DNA of 15,928 nucleotides from an uncultured Clostridia bacterium (GTDB lineage Bacteria; Bacillota; Clostridia; Christensenellales; Borkfalkiaceae). Positions 1 to 7,322 of the stretch are shown here, piece by piece. The position numbers were made by a program, and so were the translations under genes. The DNA lies in assembly GCA_947174975.1 (NCBI GenBank), contig CAMWLA010000015.1:1-15928 (forward strand). Direction: 5' to 3'. How positions within the stretch are numbered: position 1 is the first letter of the stretch; each line of letters begins with the position of its first letter. The notes beneath the pieces are model-generated. The model saw nothing but the letters and a program-made list of their open reading frames with translations, had not been told where the DNA came from and made no database searches.

Positions 1-36
1 ATATTATAGAGGGCTTGTACAATTACTAAAAGGAAA

Positions 37-181
37 TGTGGATAACTTTATTCATTTATTGCCGGAATTTGTCGAAAAAAGGCGTGTGAAACGCTGTTTC
101 TCACTGATTGTGGATAAAATGTGGATAATTTTTTTGTATAAATGTATTTTTATACCTTTCCACACTGCGTATTGTGGACAA
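37..181 (-). other. oriC: DnaA-box cluster, candidate oriC or dnaA promoter region
   Basis: Three perfect copies of the DnaA box TTATCCACA lie on the minus strand at 37-45, 109-117 and 120-128, and a one-mismatch copy (TTGTCCACA) is at 173-181. A weaker plus-strand match, CTTTCCACA, is at 156-164. The two central boxes are spaced 11 bp apart, about one helical turn, which favours cooperative DnaA binding. An AT-rich stretch at 125-155 could be the unwinding element, and a near-perfect hairpin is at 84-104 (GTGTGAAAC / GTTTCTCAC). On the minus strand a perfect TATAAT is at 3-8, pointing out of the window to the left, but no good -35 is seen. This is the usual look of a Bacillota oriC or a DnaA-autoregulated dnaA promoter. 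The presence of dnaA to the left is inference. No gene is visible in 1-293. Confidence 0.7.
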
Positions 182-198
182 CTTGTCGCAAAACTAAA

Positions 199-233
199 GG
201 ACTGACCGCGTTATTGGGTCAGTCCGTTTTATT
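199..233 (+). terminator. Rho-independent terminator upstream of the lipoprotein operon
   Basis: A 9-bp perfect stem GGACTGACC (199-207) / GGTCAGTCC (217-225) with a 9-nt loop is followed by GTTTTATTT. It would end a plus-strand transcript arriving from the left and insulates the next promoter, which starts in the T-tract. Confidence 0.75.
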
Positions 234-262
234 TGACAGCATGAAGCTTCGGCTGATATAAT
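233..262 (+). promoter_or_regulatory. Sigma-A promoter of the BspA-like lipoprotein operon
   Basis: TTGACA (233-238), an 18-bp spacer and TATAAT (257-262), both hexamers perfect. Transcription should start near 269, giving a short leader with a GGGAGA ribosome binding site at 282-287 before the ATG at 294. Confidence 0.85.
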
Positions 263-293
263 TACAATACCTATGCTTTTTGGGAGAAAGCTT

Positions 294-1457
294 ATGAAAA
301 AGAAATTACTTGTTGCAATTTCAGCTACCGCCGCTCTTTGCTGTGCGTTTTTTCTTTCCGCTTGCGGCGGCAAGAACGATAACGGCGGCGGCAACGGTGA
401 AGAAACCGAAAAATATACGCAAGGGTTGACGTTTGCCGAAAAAGACGGCGCGTACAGCGTAACGAAAATAGGCACGGCGAAAGATAAGGATATAATCATT
501 CCGTCCGAATACAACCAAAAGCCCGTAACGGCAATTGCCGACAGCGCGTTTTTCGGCTGTGATATGACGAGCATAACCATACCCGACAGCGTAACTTCTA
601 TCGGCGATATGGCGTTTTACAGATGCGAAGATCTGACACACGTAAACTTCGGCAACGGCGTCACCTCTATCGGAACGCAAGCGTTTTATATGTGCCTCAG
701 TCTCAAGGATATAGCGATACCCGACGGCGTAACCTCCATTGCCGACGAAACTTTCAGCACTTGCAGAAATTTGGCAAGCGTGTCCTTAGGCGGTGTGACT
801 TCTATCGGTAAAATGGCGTTTTACGAATGCAGAAGCCTTACAAGCATAACTATTCCCGAAAAGGTAACCGTCATTGGCGACAGAGCGTTTTTAAACGACA
901 TTCTGACGTTTTACTGCGAAGCCGAAAGCAAGCCCGACGGATGGCATACGGACTGGAACTACGGTCTTCACCCTACGGTATGGAACTGCAAGAACAACCA
1001 AACGGACGAAAACGGCTACGCATATACGGTTGTAAACGGTTTGAATTATGCCATAAAGGACGGCAAAGCAACGCTTGCAAGCCAGCCCTATAATTTAAGC
1101 GGTAATATAACCGTACCGGATACGGTAACCTATAACGGCAATACGTACGAAGTGTCCGCTATAAATCACGAAGCTTTTTTCTATTGCAAAAACCTTACCG
1201 GCATCACTATTCCCGACAGCATAACTTTTTTAAGCGAATACGCGTTCAGCCGCTGCAGCGCTTTAACAAGTATAAGTCTTCCGAACACGTTGACCCGTAT
1301 CAGCTACTCCGCATTTATGGAGTGCAGCGCACTTGCCGATATAACCTTTGACGGCACTAAGGACGAATGGAACAAAATCGAAAAGGCGTCATTCTGGGAT
1401 GACACTACGGGCGACTACACCGTACACTGCACCGACGAAGATATAGCTAAAATATAA
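294..1457 (+). CDS. BspA-like leucine-rich repeat lipoprotein
   Basis: A 387-aa secreted lipoprotein. The N-terminus has a lysine-rich start, a hydrophobic core and a lipobox L-S-A-C with the lipidated cysteine at residue 24, followed by a glycine-rich linker, so the protein should be anchored on the outer face of the membrane. The rest consists of two blocks of BspA/LRR_5-type repeats of about 23 residues with the pattern I-x-I-P-(D/E)-x-V-T-x-I-(G/A)-x-x-A-F-x-x-C-x-x-L, separated by a spacer around residues 200-290. It ends in the usual D-G-T-K-x-E-W capping segment. BspA-like proteins serve as surface adhesins or binding proteins in gut and oral bacteria; the ligand here is unknown. ATG at 294 was chosen over ATG at 273 because GGGAGA lies 6 nt upstream and the signal peptide then begins with M-K-K-K. 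The stop codon overlaps the start of the next gene (TAATG). Confidence 0.88.
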   Translation: MKKKLLVAISATAALCCAFFLSACGGKNDNGGGNGEETEKYTQGLTFAEKDGAYSVTKIGTAKDKDIIIPSEYNQKPVTAIADSAFFGCDMTSITIPDSVTSIGDMAFYRCEDLTHVNFGNGVTSIGTQAFYMCLSLKDIAIPDGVTSIADETFSTCRNLASVSLGGVTSIGKMAFYECRSLTSITIPEKVTVIGDRAFLNDILTFYCEAESKPDGWHTDWNYGLHPTVWNCKNNQTDENGYAYTVVNGLNYAIKDGKATLASQPYNLSGNITVPDTVTYNGNTYEVSAINHEAFFYCKNLTGITIPDSITFLSEYAFSRCSALTSISLPNTLTRISYSAFMECSALADITFDGTKDEWNKIEKASFWDDTTGDYTVHCTDEDIAKI

Positions 1458-2485
1458 TGAATAACAAATTTGTAAAATGGGTCTACGGAATACTGTTCGG
1501 CTGTTTCATTGCCGTAGGTTTGGCTATGCTGATTTTCGGGTTCATAAAGCTTGCGCAGTACAAATCGGCAGAAGAAATAGATGCGACGGTAATCTCTGCG
1601 GAATACGATTTCGAAAATAGAGAAATAGACGTATCGTTTGCGTTTGAGCTGAACGGCGAACAGGCAACGACGAGCGCGCATTTCTACGGCATAGAATACG
1701 TCGACGGCAGACTACCTTATCACAACGGCGCGCAGACAAAGATACGCGTAACCGCAAAAAAGCAAATTGCAGTATACGGCAAAAAGGAAATTATCCTTAC
1801 CGTCGGCGGAAGTCTGTTTTTTCTGGCGGGGTGCGGATTTTTATACTTTGCCATACTCCGCAAAAGCAACTTATTCGACTTGGCTTGCGATTATGAAAAC
1901 GCTATGGTCAGCCCAGAGGAGCTGAGCGACGATACCGCCAAATACGAGGCGGTTGCAGACCAATTGAGTAAATTACCCGTCTACAACGCGGAGCGACTGG
2001 CAGGCGAAACGGAAATAGCGTACAACCGCTTAACCGATAGGTTGAAAACCTTCACCCCCGCGGAGCATATCGTGTGCAGTCTTATATTAGTCGGATTGAT
2101 TGCGGTATTCTGGACGGTGTGCAGACTTGGAGTGTTCGGCATTTTCTGCGGACTGTTCGTTTTCGGTTTCGGCGGGTTACTGCTTAAAGCCCTATACGGT
2201 ACGTATATTAAGATATTAGTGAAACTCGGCAAATTCAGCGAAAAGAAATTCGCGACGGTAACGGTGTGCGCGTTCGAATCGCAAGCAAGCTTTCAGACGG
2301 GAAGCCTGTCAAGAAACCATATCGTATTTAAAAAGTTCCGCGTCGTGGCAACTATAGACGGAAAGCGCTCAATAGGATATGTGTACGGAAACACCCCTCC
2401 ACCGAAAGGGTGCATATTAAAGGTTTTGGTTCGCCCGAAAAAATTCAGAAGATTTATTATAGATAATAATAAAAGCGCAGAGTGA
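1457..2485 (+). CDS. DUF3592-like multi-pass membrane protein
   Basis: A 342-aa membrane protein of unknown function. Predicted membrane segments are at about residues 9-32, 112-134, 206-224 and 226-246. The segment between the first two (about 42-110) is a beta-rich extracytoplasmic domain (A-T-V-I-S-A-E-Y ... V-x-V-T-A-K-K) of the DUF3592 type. A second similar strand-rich segment follows the last helix (A-T-V-T-V-C-A-F ... I-L-K-V-L-V-R-P), so the protein appears to be an internal duplication of one helix pair plus domain. The ATG overlaps the stop codon of the lipoprotein gene by one base and has no clear ribosome binding site of its own, so translational coupling is likely. The pairing suggests that the two proteins act together at the cell surface, which is inference. 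The stop codon lies inside the terminator stem. Confidence 0.7.
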   Translation: MNNKFVKWVYGILFGCFIAVGLAMLIFGFIKLAQYKSAEEIDATVISAEYDFENREIDVSFAFELNGEQATTSAHFYGIEYVDGRLPYHNGAQTKIRVTAKKQIAVYGKKEIILTVGGSLFFLAGCGFLYFAILRKSNLFDLACDYENAMVSPEELSDDTAKYEAVADQLSKLPVYNAERLAGETEIAYNRLTDRLKTFTPAEHIVCSLILVGLIAVFWTVCRLGVFGIFCGLFVFGFGGLLLKALYGTYIKILVKLGKFSEKKFATVTVCAFESQASFQTGSLSRNHIVFKKFRVVATIDGKRSIGYVYGNTPPPKGCILKVLVRPKKFRRFIIDNNKSAE

Positions 2486-2508
2486 TTTCCACTCCGCGCT
2501 TTATTTGT
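2472..2508. terminator. Bidirectional terminator between convergent operons
   Basis: A 13-bp stem, AAAGCGCAGAGTG (2472-2484) / CACTCCGCGCTTT (2490-2502), has one mismatch. T-rich sequence follows on both strands: TTTATTTG on plus and TTTTATTATTA on minus. It ends the lipoprotein operon from the left and can end the grpE-dnaK-dnaJ transcript from the right. The DUF3592 gene's stop codon is inside it. Confidence 0.8.
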
Positions 2509-2578
2509 ATTTATGTTTGACTTGTGAGTAATAAGTATACCGCAACCGCTATTAAGATACACCGCCCACGTAAGGTGG

Positions 2579-3736
2579 TTATTGCTTATCTATCTTTTTG
2601 CCGTATACCGCGGATATATTGCTTGCATACGTCTGCATATTGTTGCAAGATTTTATCGATACGGAATTTTCGTAGTCGGCAAGCTTTTTCAGCTGATCGC
2701 GCGAAAGGCGCTGAGGGATATCGATTTCAACGGTTACGTAGAGGTTACCCACGCCGTGAACCGTCTTTACGCCCTTACCGCGCACGCAGAAGCGTGTGCC
2801 GGACGCCGTACCCTCGGGAACGTTCAACTCGATAGTGTCGTCCGCGCACGGAACTGTTATTTTACCGCCGAGCACCGCCGTCTTATAGCTTATGGGAACG
2901 GTTACGTACAAATCTTTGTCTTCTCTTCTCAAAAGCTTGTGCGGCTCGATTCTGAAATAGATGTAAAGGTCGCCCGCTTCTCCGCCGTTGCCCGCCGCTT
3001 GACCGTAACCGCGTTTTCTTAAACTGCTGTCCTTGTCAACGCCCGCGGGAATATTTACGGTGAACCGCGTTTCCTTTCTTAAAAAGCCCTTGCCCTTGCA
3101 GTCGGGACATTTATCGGTGACGAGTCTGCCGCTTCCGCCGCAGTCGGGACATACGCCGACTTGAATCGTTCTGCCGAAAATAGTGTCTTGCGTGTATTTA
3201 ATTCTGCCGCTTCCGCCGCAGCAAGTGCAGACCTTAAACGATGTGCCGTATTTTGCGCCCGTGCCCTTGCACGCAACGCAAGGCTCGTTACGGGTATAGC
3301 TGACCTCTTTCGTACAGCCGTTGATCGCGTCGAGGAACGAAAGTCCGATAGTCTGCTGAATATCCGCGCCGCGGTTTTTCTTTTCCGCACCGCCCATTCC
3401 GCCGAAGTTGCCGAAAGGCGAACCACCGCCGAACATAGAGTTTATGATATCCTCGAAGCCGCCCATTCCCGAACCGCTGAAACCGCCGAACGGACCTCTT
3501 CCGCCACCGCCGCCCATACCGGGATGCGCTTGCTCGAAGTCGTACTGCTTACGCTTTGCGTCGTCGGACAATACTGCGTTAGCTTCGTTTATCTCTTTAA
3601 ATTTCTCGGCGGCAGCCTTATCACCCGGGTGAAAGTCGGGGTGATACTGCTTTGCAAGCTTTCTGTAAGCCGCCTTAATTTCGTCGGACGAAGCCGTTTT
3701 GGATACGCCGAGAATATCGTAATAATTTTTTGCCAT
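2579..3736 (-). CDS. dnaJ: Chaperone protein DnaJ (Hsp40)
   Basis: A 385-aa co-chaperone that delivers unfolded substrates to DnaK and stimulates its ATPase. It has the J-domain at residues 1-68 with the HPD motif at 32-34, then a glycine/phenylalanine-rich linker (about 72-117). The zinc-binding domain has four C-x-x-C-x-G-x-G motifs starting at C153, C170, C196 and C210. The two C-terminal substrate-binding beta domains extend to about residue 345. All parts of a type I DnaJ are present at normal length. The final 40 residues are a divergent tail without recognisable function. It is the last gene of grpE-dnaK-dnaJ, 65 bp after dnaK, with AAGG upstream of its ATG. The dnaK-dnaJ gap holds a strong hairpin that may set the DnaJ level relative to DnaK. 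Confidence 0.97.
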   Translation of the reverse strand: MAKNYYDILGVSKTASSDEIKAAYRKLAKQYHPDFHPGDKAAAEKFKEINEANAVLSDDAKRKQYDFEQAHPGMGGGGGRGPFGGFSGSGMGGFEDIINSMFGGGSPFGNFGGMGGAEKKNRGADIQQTIGLSFLDAINGCTKEVSYTRNEPCVACKGTGAKYGTSFKVCTCCGGSGRIKYTQDTIFGRTIQVGVCPDCGGSGRLVTDKCPDCKGKGFLRKETRFTVNIPAGVDKDSSLRKRGYGQAAGNGGEAGDLYIYFRIEPHKLLRREDKDLYVTVPISYKTAVLGGKITVPCADDTIELNVPEGTASGTRFCVRGKGVKTVHGVGNLYVTVEIDIPQRLSRDQLKKLADYENSVSIKSCNNMQTYASNISAVYGKKIDKQ

Positions 3737-3757
3737 AAGTTACCTTATTACACATAT

Positions 3758-3786
3758 TGCCTTGAAAAGCTCAGCTTTCCAAGGCA
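3758..3786 (-). promoter_or_regulatory. Intercistronic hairpin between dnaK and dnaJ
   Basis: In the minus-strand mRNA, 13 pairs (3758-3770 with 3774-3786) close a 3-nt loop. The only imperfect pair is a G-U wobble in the mRNA, whereas in the plus strand it would be an A-C mismatch, so the structure fits the operon strand better. It begins about 15 nt after the dnaK stop codon. No U-tract follows it, so it is more likely an mRNA stabiliser, processing site or attenuator than a full terminator. Confidence 0.6.
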
Positions 3787-3801
3787 TATATACTTTATTT
3801 T

Positions 3802-5595
3802 TTAGTGCTGTCTGAATTCGGTGTCGTCGTTGCCGTCCGCGCCGCCGTTAGGATTTGCGCCGCCGGCTTGCTGATACATCTTTGCGATTACGGGCTGAAT
3901 TTCGTTCTGCAACGTGTCGATCGCAGCTTTGATTCTGTCGTTATCGCCCGACTCAAGCTCCGTCTTGGCTTTCGAAACAGCGTTTTCAACGGTTGACTTA
4001 TCGTCGTCGGAAAGCTTGTCGCCCGCTTCCTTTACCGTCTTTTCAAGGCTGTCTATCATACCTTCGAGGTTATTCTTGTTGTCGACTGCTTCCTTACGCT
4101 TCTTGTCCTCTTCGGCGTATCTTTCGGCGTCCTTAACCGCCTTGTTGATATCCTCTTCGGAAAGGTTGGTAGAAGCAGTTATCGTGATATTCGTGCTCTT
4201 GCCCGTTCCAAGATCTTTCGCGGTTACGTTTACGATGCCGTTTGCGTCTACGTCGAAAGTAACTTCGATCTGAGGAACTCCGCGCGGTGCGGGAGGAATA
4301 TCCGTAAGCATAAATTTACCGAGCGACTTATTGTCGCGTGCGAATTTTCTTTCGCCTTGCAATACGTTGATTTCAACGCCGGGCTGATTATCCGCAGCGG
4401 TTGAGAATACCTGGCTCTTCTTTACGGGAATGGTCGTGTTTCTCTCGATTAAGGGAGTCGACACTCCGCCGAGCGTTTCGATACCGAGCGTTAAGGGCAT
4501 AACGTCCAACAAAAGCACGTCCTTAACCTCGCCCGAAAGCACGCCGCCTTGAATTGCCGCGCCGATAGCAACGCATTCGTCGGGGTTGATACCCTTGAAC
4601 GGTTCTTTGCCGGTAATGCTTTTTACTTTATCGAATACGGCGGGAATACGCGTTGAACCGCCGACCATTATTACTTTGTTAATCTCGTTGTAGTTAAGAC
4701 CCGCGTCTTGCATTGCCTTGCGCATAGGCTCTACCGTTCTGTCGACGAGGTCAGCGGTAAGAGAATCGAACTTCTGCTTTGAAAGGTCGATATCGAGGTG
4801 CTGGGGTGCGCCGTCAACTACCGTAATGAATGGCAAGTTGATATTCGTTGCGCTCATACCCGAAAGTTCGATCTTGGCTTTTTCCGCAGCTTCCTTAAGT
4901 CTCTGCATTGCCATCTTGTCTTTTGAAAGGTCAACGCCGGTATCCTTTTTGAAGGTTTCCACAAGGAAGTCCATAATCTTGTTGTCGAAGTCGTCGCCGC
5001 CGAGATGGGTATCGCCGTTGGTTGCAAGAACCTCGAATACGCCGTCGCCGATTTCGAGAATAGAAACGTCGAACGTACCGCCGCCGAGGTCGTAAATCAT
5101 AACCTTTTGGCTTCCCTCTTGCTTGTCAAGTCCGTAAGCAAGCGCAGCCGCAGTCGGCTCGTTGATAATTCTCAAAACGTTAAGTCCCGCGATCTTGCCC
5201 GCGTCCTTAGTTGCTTGTCTCTGGCTGTCGTTGAAGTATGCGGGGCAAGTGATAACCGCGTCGGTTACCTTTCCGCCGAGATAGCTCTCCGCGTCCGCCT
5301 TTAACTTTGAAAGTATCATTGCGGAAATTTCCTGGGGGGAATATCCGTTGTCGATATTTACTTTATAGCTTTCGCCCATGTGGCGCTTAATCGAAATGAC
5401 CGTCTTATCGGGCTGGGCAACAGCAAGACGCTTTGCCGCCTGTCCGACGATACGGCTTCCGTCGGTTTTAAAAGATACTACGGAGGGCGTAGTTCTGTTG
5501 CCCTCGCTGTTGGCGATAACGACTGGTTCGCCGCCTTCCATTACCGCTACGCAAGAGTTAGTCGTTCCTAAATCGATACCAATTACTTTACCCAT
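3802..5595 (-). CDS. dnaK: Molecular chaperone DnaK (Hsp70)
   Basis: A 597-aa ATP-dependent chaperone. The nucleotide-binding domain (1 to about 355) begins I-D-L-G-T-T-N-S-C and contains the phosphate-binding loop D-L-G-G-G-T-F-D and the adenosine motif G-G-S-T-R-I-P. It lacks the roughly 24-residue insertion that marks Gram-negative DnaK near residue 80, which supports a Bacillota host. The conserved linker D-V-L-L-L-D-V-M-P-L leads into the substrate-binding domain, followed by a helical lid. The C-terminus is short, ending G-N-D-D-T-E-F-R-Q-H, without the usual V-D-A-(E/D)-F-E-E-V tail. The start is fixed by GAGGT a few bases upstream of the ATG. It lies 28 bp after grpE and works with GrpE (nucleotide exchange) and DnaJ (substrate delivery), both encoded in the same operon. 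Confidence 0.98.
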   Translation of the reverse strand: MGKVIGIDLGTTNSCVAVMEGGEPVVIANSEGNRTTPSVVSFKTDGSRIVGQAAKRLAVAQPDKTVISIKRHMGESYKVNIDNGYSPQEISAMILSKLKADAESYLGGKVTDAVITCPAYFNDSQRQATKDAGKIAGLNVLRIINEPTAAALAYGLDKQEGSQKVMIYDLGGGTFDVSILEIGDGVFEVLATNGDTHLGGDDFDNKIMDFLVETFKKDTGVDLSKDKMAMQRLKEAAEKAKIELSGMSATNINLPFITVVDGAPQHLDIDLSKQKFDSLTADLVDRTVEPMRKAMQDAGLNYNEINKVIMVGGSTRIPAVFDKVKSITGKEPFKGINPDECVAIGAAIQGGVLSGEVKDVLLLDVMPLTLGIETLGGVSTPLIERNTTIPVKKSQVFSTAADNQPGVEINVLQGERKFARDNKSLGKFMLTDIPPAPRGVPQIEVTFDVDANGIVNVTAKDLGTGKSTNITITASTNLSEEDINKAVKDAERYAEEDKKRKEAVDNKNNLEGMIDSLEKTVKEAGDKLSDDDKSTVENAVSKAKTELESGDNDRIKAAIDTLQNEIQPVIAKMYQQAGGANPNGGADGNDDTEFRQH

Positions 5596-5623
5596 AAAAA
5601 ATACCTCACAAATTGTATTTAAA

Positions 5624-6127
5624 TTATATAGTTACTGCTACTTGCGCAAAGCGGATTACTCTCTCGCTGTTGCGGTAGCCCTTCTTTAAAACTTGTTTAA
5701 CCGTATTCGGCGCTTCCCCCTCTTCGCAAGGGAAGTTTATAACCGCCGAAGCTACGCTCTCGTCAAAGGGATCGCCGATATTCACTTCGATTTCTTCGAC
5801 GCCCAAGGAAGCCAGAATCGTATTAAAGTTTTTGATAACCTTATCGATACCCGCGCGCGTCTTTTCGTCCGAAGCCGAATCAAGCGCATAGCCGAACGTG
5901 TCGGCAACTGGCAGAAGCTTTAATATCGCGTCCGAAACGCCGTCCGCATACGCCTTCGAAACTGCTTGCGCGTTGCGCTTGCGGTAGTTGTCGTATTCCG
6001 CGGAAACCGTGTACCACTTGCGTTTGAAGTCTTCGGCAAGCGCCAAAGCCTTTTCAACTTCGGTAGGCTCCGCCGGCTGTTCGGGCTGAGGCCCGTTGAT
6101 TACTTCTTCTTCTAAATTTTCTTCCAT
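5624..6127 (-). CDS. grpE: Nucleotide exchange factor GrpE
   Basis: A 167-aa cytosolic dimer that releases ADP from DnaK. It has an acidic, disordered N-terminus (1-25), a long coiled-coil helix carrying the hallmark E-Y-D-N-Y-R-K-R (about 44-51), and the C-terminal beta domain that contacts DnaK (G-D-P-F-D ... V-L-K-K-G-Y-R ... V-I-R-F-A-Q-V-A-V). Two normally conserved positions differ: the histidine of the usual N-x-x-x-H-E-A-V stretch is replaced (D-E-S-V-A-S-A-V), and the R-P-A of the last strand is R-F-A. It is the first gene of the operon. Many Bacillota have hrcA directly in front; here a 183-bp AT-rich gap and then a divergent gene are found, with no CIRCE element and only a weak promoter candidate (TATACT on the minus strand near 6149-6154). 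Confidence 0.95.
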   Translation of the reverse strand: MEENLEEEVINGPQPEQPAEPTEVEKALALAEDFKRKWYTVSAEYDNYRKRNAQAVSKAYADGVSDAILKLLPVADTFGYALDSASDEKTRAGIDKVIKNFNTILASLGVEEIEVNIGDPFDESVASAVINFPCEEGEAPNTVKQVLKKGYRNSERVIRFAQVAVTI

Positions 6128-6274
6128 TCCTACTCTCTTTTAACGTTTTTAGTATATACATTATTAATATAAAACTTAAAAGCCTTACTTAAACAAAAAA
6201 GTTACAGATTTTTTAAAAAAATTTTTGCGTGATTTTGCTTGCGCCGTTAATTATTTAATAGCTGTAAACAAATA

Positions 6275-6303
6275 TTGACACTTTTTCGAAAATTTGATAT
6301 AAT
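6275..6303 (+). promoter_or_regulatory. Perfect sigma-A promoter of the YitT-family gene
   Basis: TTGACA (6275-6280), a 17-bp spacer and TATAAT (6298-6303), a full consensus match. The expected start of transcription is 6310-6311, which is the first base of the gene's ATG. Confidence 0.9.
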
Positions 6304-6310
6304 AATATAA

Positions 6311-7201
6311 ATGACAAAAAAATCTATCGCACTAAAAATTTTAAAGCAGTACCTTATTATTACGGCGGGCTGTATCATATTTTCACTCGGTGTGGCGCTA
6401 TTCCTCGACGCGAATAAAATCGCTTCCGGCGGAGTGGCGGGTCTTGCCATTGTTTTAAGCCATATTACCCCGCTTAAAATGACGGGTATCTGGATAATAA
6501 TTTTAAACGTACCGCTGTTTATTCTAGGCGCGGTTTCATTCGGCAGAAACTTCATTATATCTACGCTGTATTCAACGGTTGTATCCTCGCTTTTAATCGA
6601 GCTTTTGAACTTCCTTTTAAAAGCCTACCTTCCCCTTACGGACGATATAATTATCGCAGGCGTAGTCGGCGGCGGACTTATGGGACTGGGTCTAGGCGTC
6701 GTTTTCAAAGCGGGAAGCACTACGGGCGGAACGGATATTTTAGTCAAGTTTTTAAGGAAGAAATTCCGCTATATCAAGACGGGCGTAATTTCACTTATAA
6801 TAGATTTGATAATTATAGGCATTTCGTTCATTTTCTTCAAGGATTTCAAGCTGACCTTTTACACCGTCGTTTCGCTTATAATTACCACCGTCGCGCTCGA
6901 CTGGGTGCTGTACGGAACCGAATCGGCAAAGCTTGTATATATAATTACCGACGGCGAACACGCTACTCTTATCTGCGATAAAATTTTAAAGGAGCTTGAC
7001 ATAAGCGCAACTTATATCGACGGCGAGGGCGCGTATACCGGCAATGAAAAACGCATAGTTATGTGCGCGATAAAGAAAATGCAGTATCCAAAGCTCTGCG
7101 ACTATATCCACGAAATCGACCCCCGCGCGTTTACGATAGTAACTTCCGCCAAGGAAATTTACGGCGAGGGCTACAAAGACCACAAAGACCACGAGCTATA
7201 A
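6311..7201 (+). CDS. YitT family membrane protein (DUF161 and DUF2179 domains)
   Basis: A 296-aa membrane protein of a widespread Bacillota family whose substrate is not established. The N-terminal two thirds hold about five or six membrane helices (about 12-33, 39-52, 58-77, 83-103, 112-133, 158-176, 184-201) with the family motifs A-S-G-G-V-A-G and G-S-T-T-G-G-T-D. The C-terminal DUF2179 domain (about 207-288) has the typical G-E-G-A-Y-T-G-N-E-K and E-I-D-P-R-A-F stretches and G-E-G-Y near the end. This ATG gives normal family length and no other usable start is near. There is no ribosome binding site upstream, and the promoter's predicted start point coincides with the ATG, so the mRNA is probably leaderless. 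The gene is divergent from grpE. Confidence 0.92.
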   Translation: MTKKSIALKILKQYLIITAGCIIFSLGVALFLDANKIASGGVAGLAIVLSHITPLKMTGIWIIILNVPLFILGAVSFGRNFIISTLYSTVVSSLLIELLNFLLKAYLPLTDDIIIAGVVGGGLMGLGLGVVFKAGSTTGGTDILVKFLRKKFRYIKTGVISLIIDLIIIGISFIFFKDFKLTFYTVVSLIITTVALDWVLYGTESAKLVYIITDGEHATLICDKILKELDISATYIDGEGAYTGNEKRIVMCAIKKMQYPKLCDYIHEIDPRAFTIVTSAKEIYGEGYKDHKDHEL

Positions 7202-7268
7202 CAAGCCTTACGCTTGGCGTTGTATCTTTATAGCGTTAGCGTATAACACACTAAACACATATCAAACG

Positions 7269-7299
7269 AAAAACGCCGGGCGGATATATCCGCTCGGCG
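7269..7299 (-). terminator. Terminator of the SGNH hydrolase gene
   Basis: An 11-bp GC-rich stem CGCCGGGCGGA (7274-7284) / TCCGCTCGGCG (7289-7299) with a TATA loop has one imperfect pair. On the minus strand it is followed directly by TTTTT. It lies 23 bp after the stop codon of the hydrolase gene. Transcripts from the YitT-family gene might also stop here, but the plus-strand side has no T-run. Confidence 0.8.
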
Positions 7300-7322
7300 C
7301 GATATTATTAATTAACAAAATT

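Noticed and set aside
273..293. Longer start of the BspA-like lipoprotein at ATG 273
   Set aside because: It has no ribosome binding site and would lie almost on the predicted transcription start. ATG 294 has GGGAGA at good spacing and gives a canonical lipoprotein signal.
2555..2580. Stem ACCGCC/GGTGGT just after dnaJ as its terminator
   Set aside because: It pairs well only on the plus strand and has no U-tract on the dnaJ strand. The bidirectional terminator at 2472-2508 explains termination better.
2582..5689. Several plus-strand ORFs of 60-215 aa opposite dnaJ and dnaK
   Set aside because: They are antisense shadows of highly conserved chaperone genes with no ribosome binding sites.
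7203..7243. Hairpin TACGCT...AGCGTA after the YitT-family gene as a terminator
   Set aside because: The stem is 6 bp with a loop of over 20 nt and no T-tract follows.
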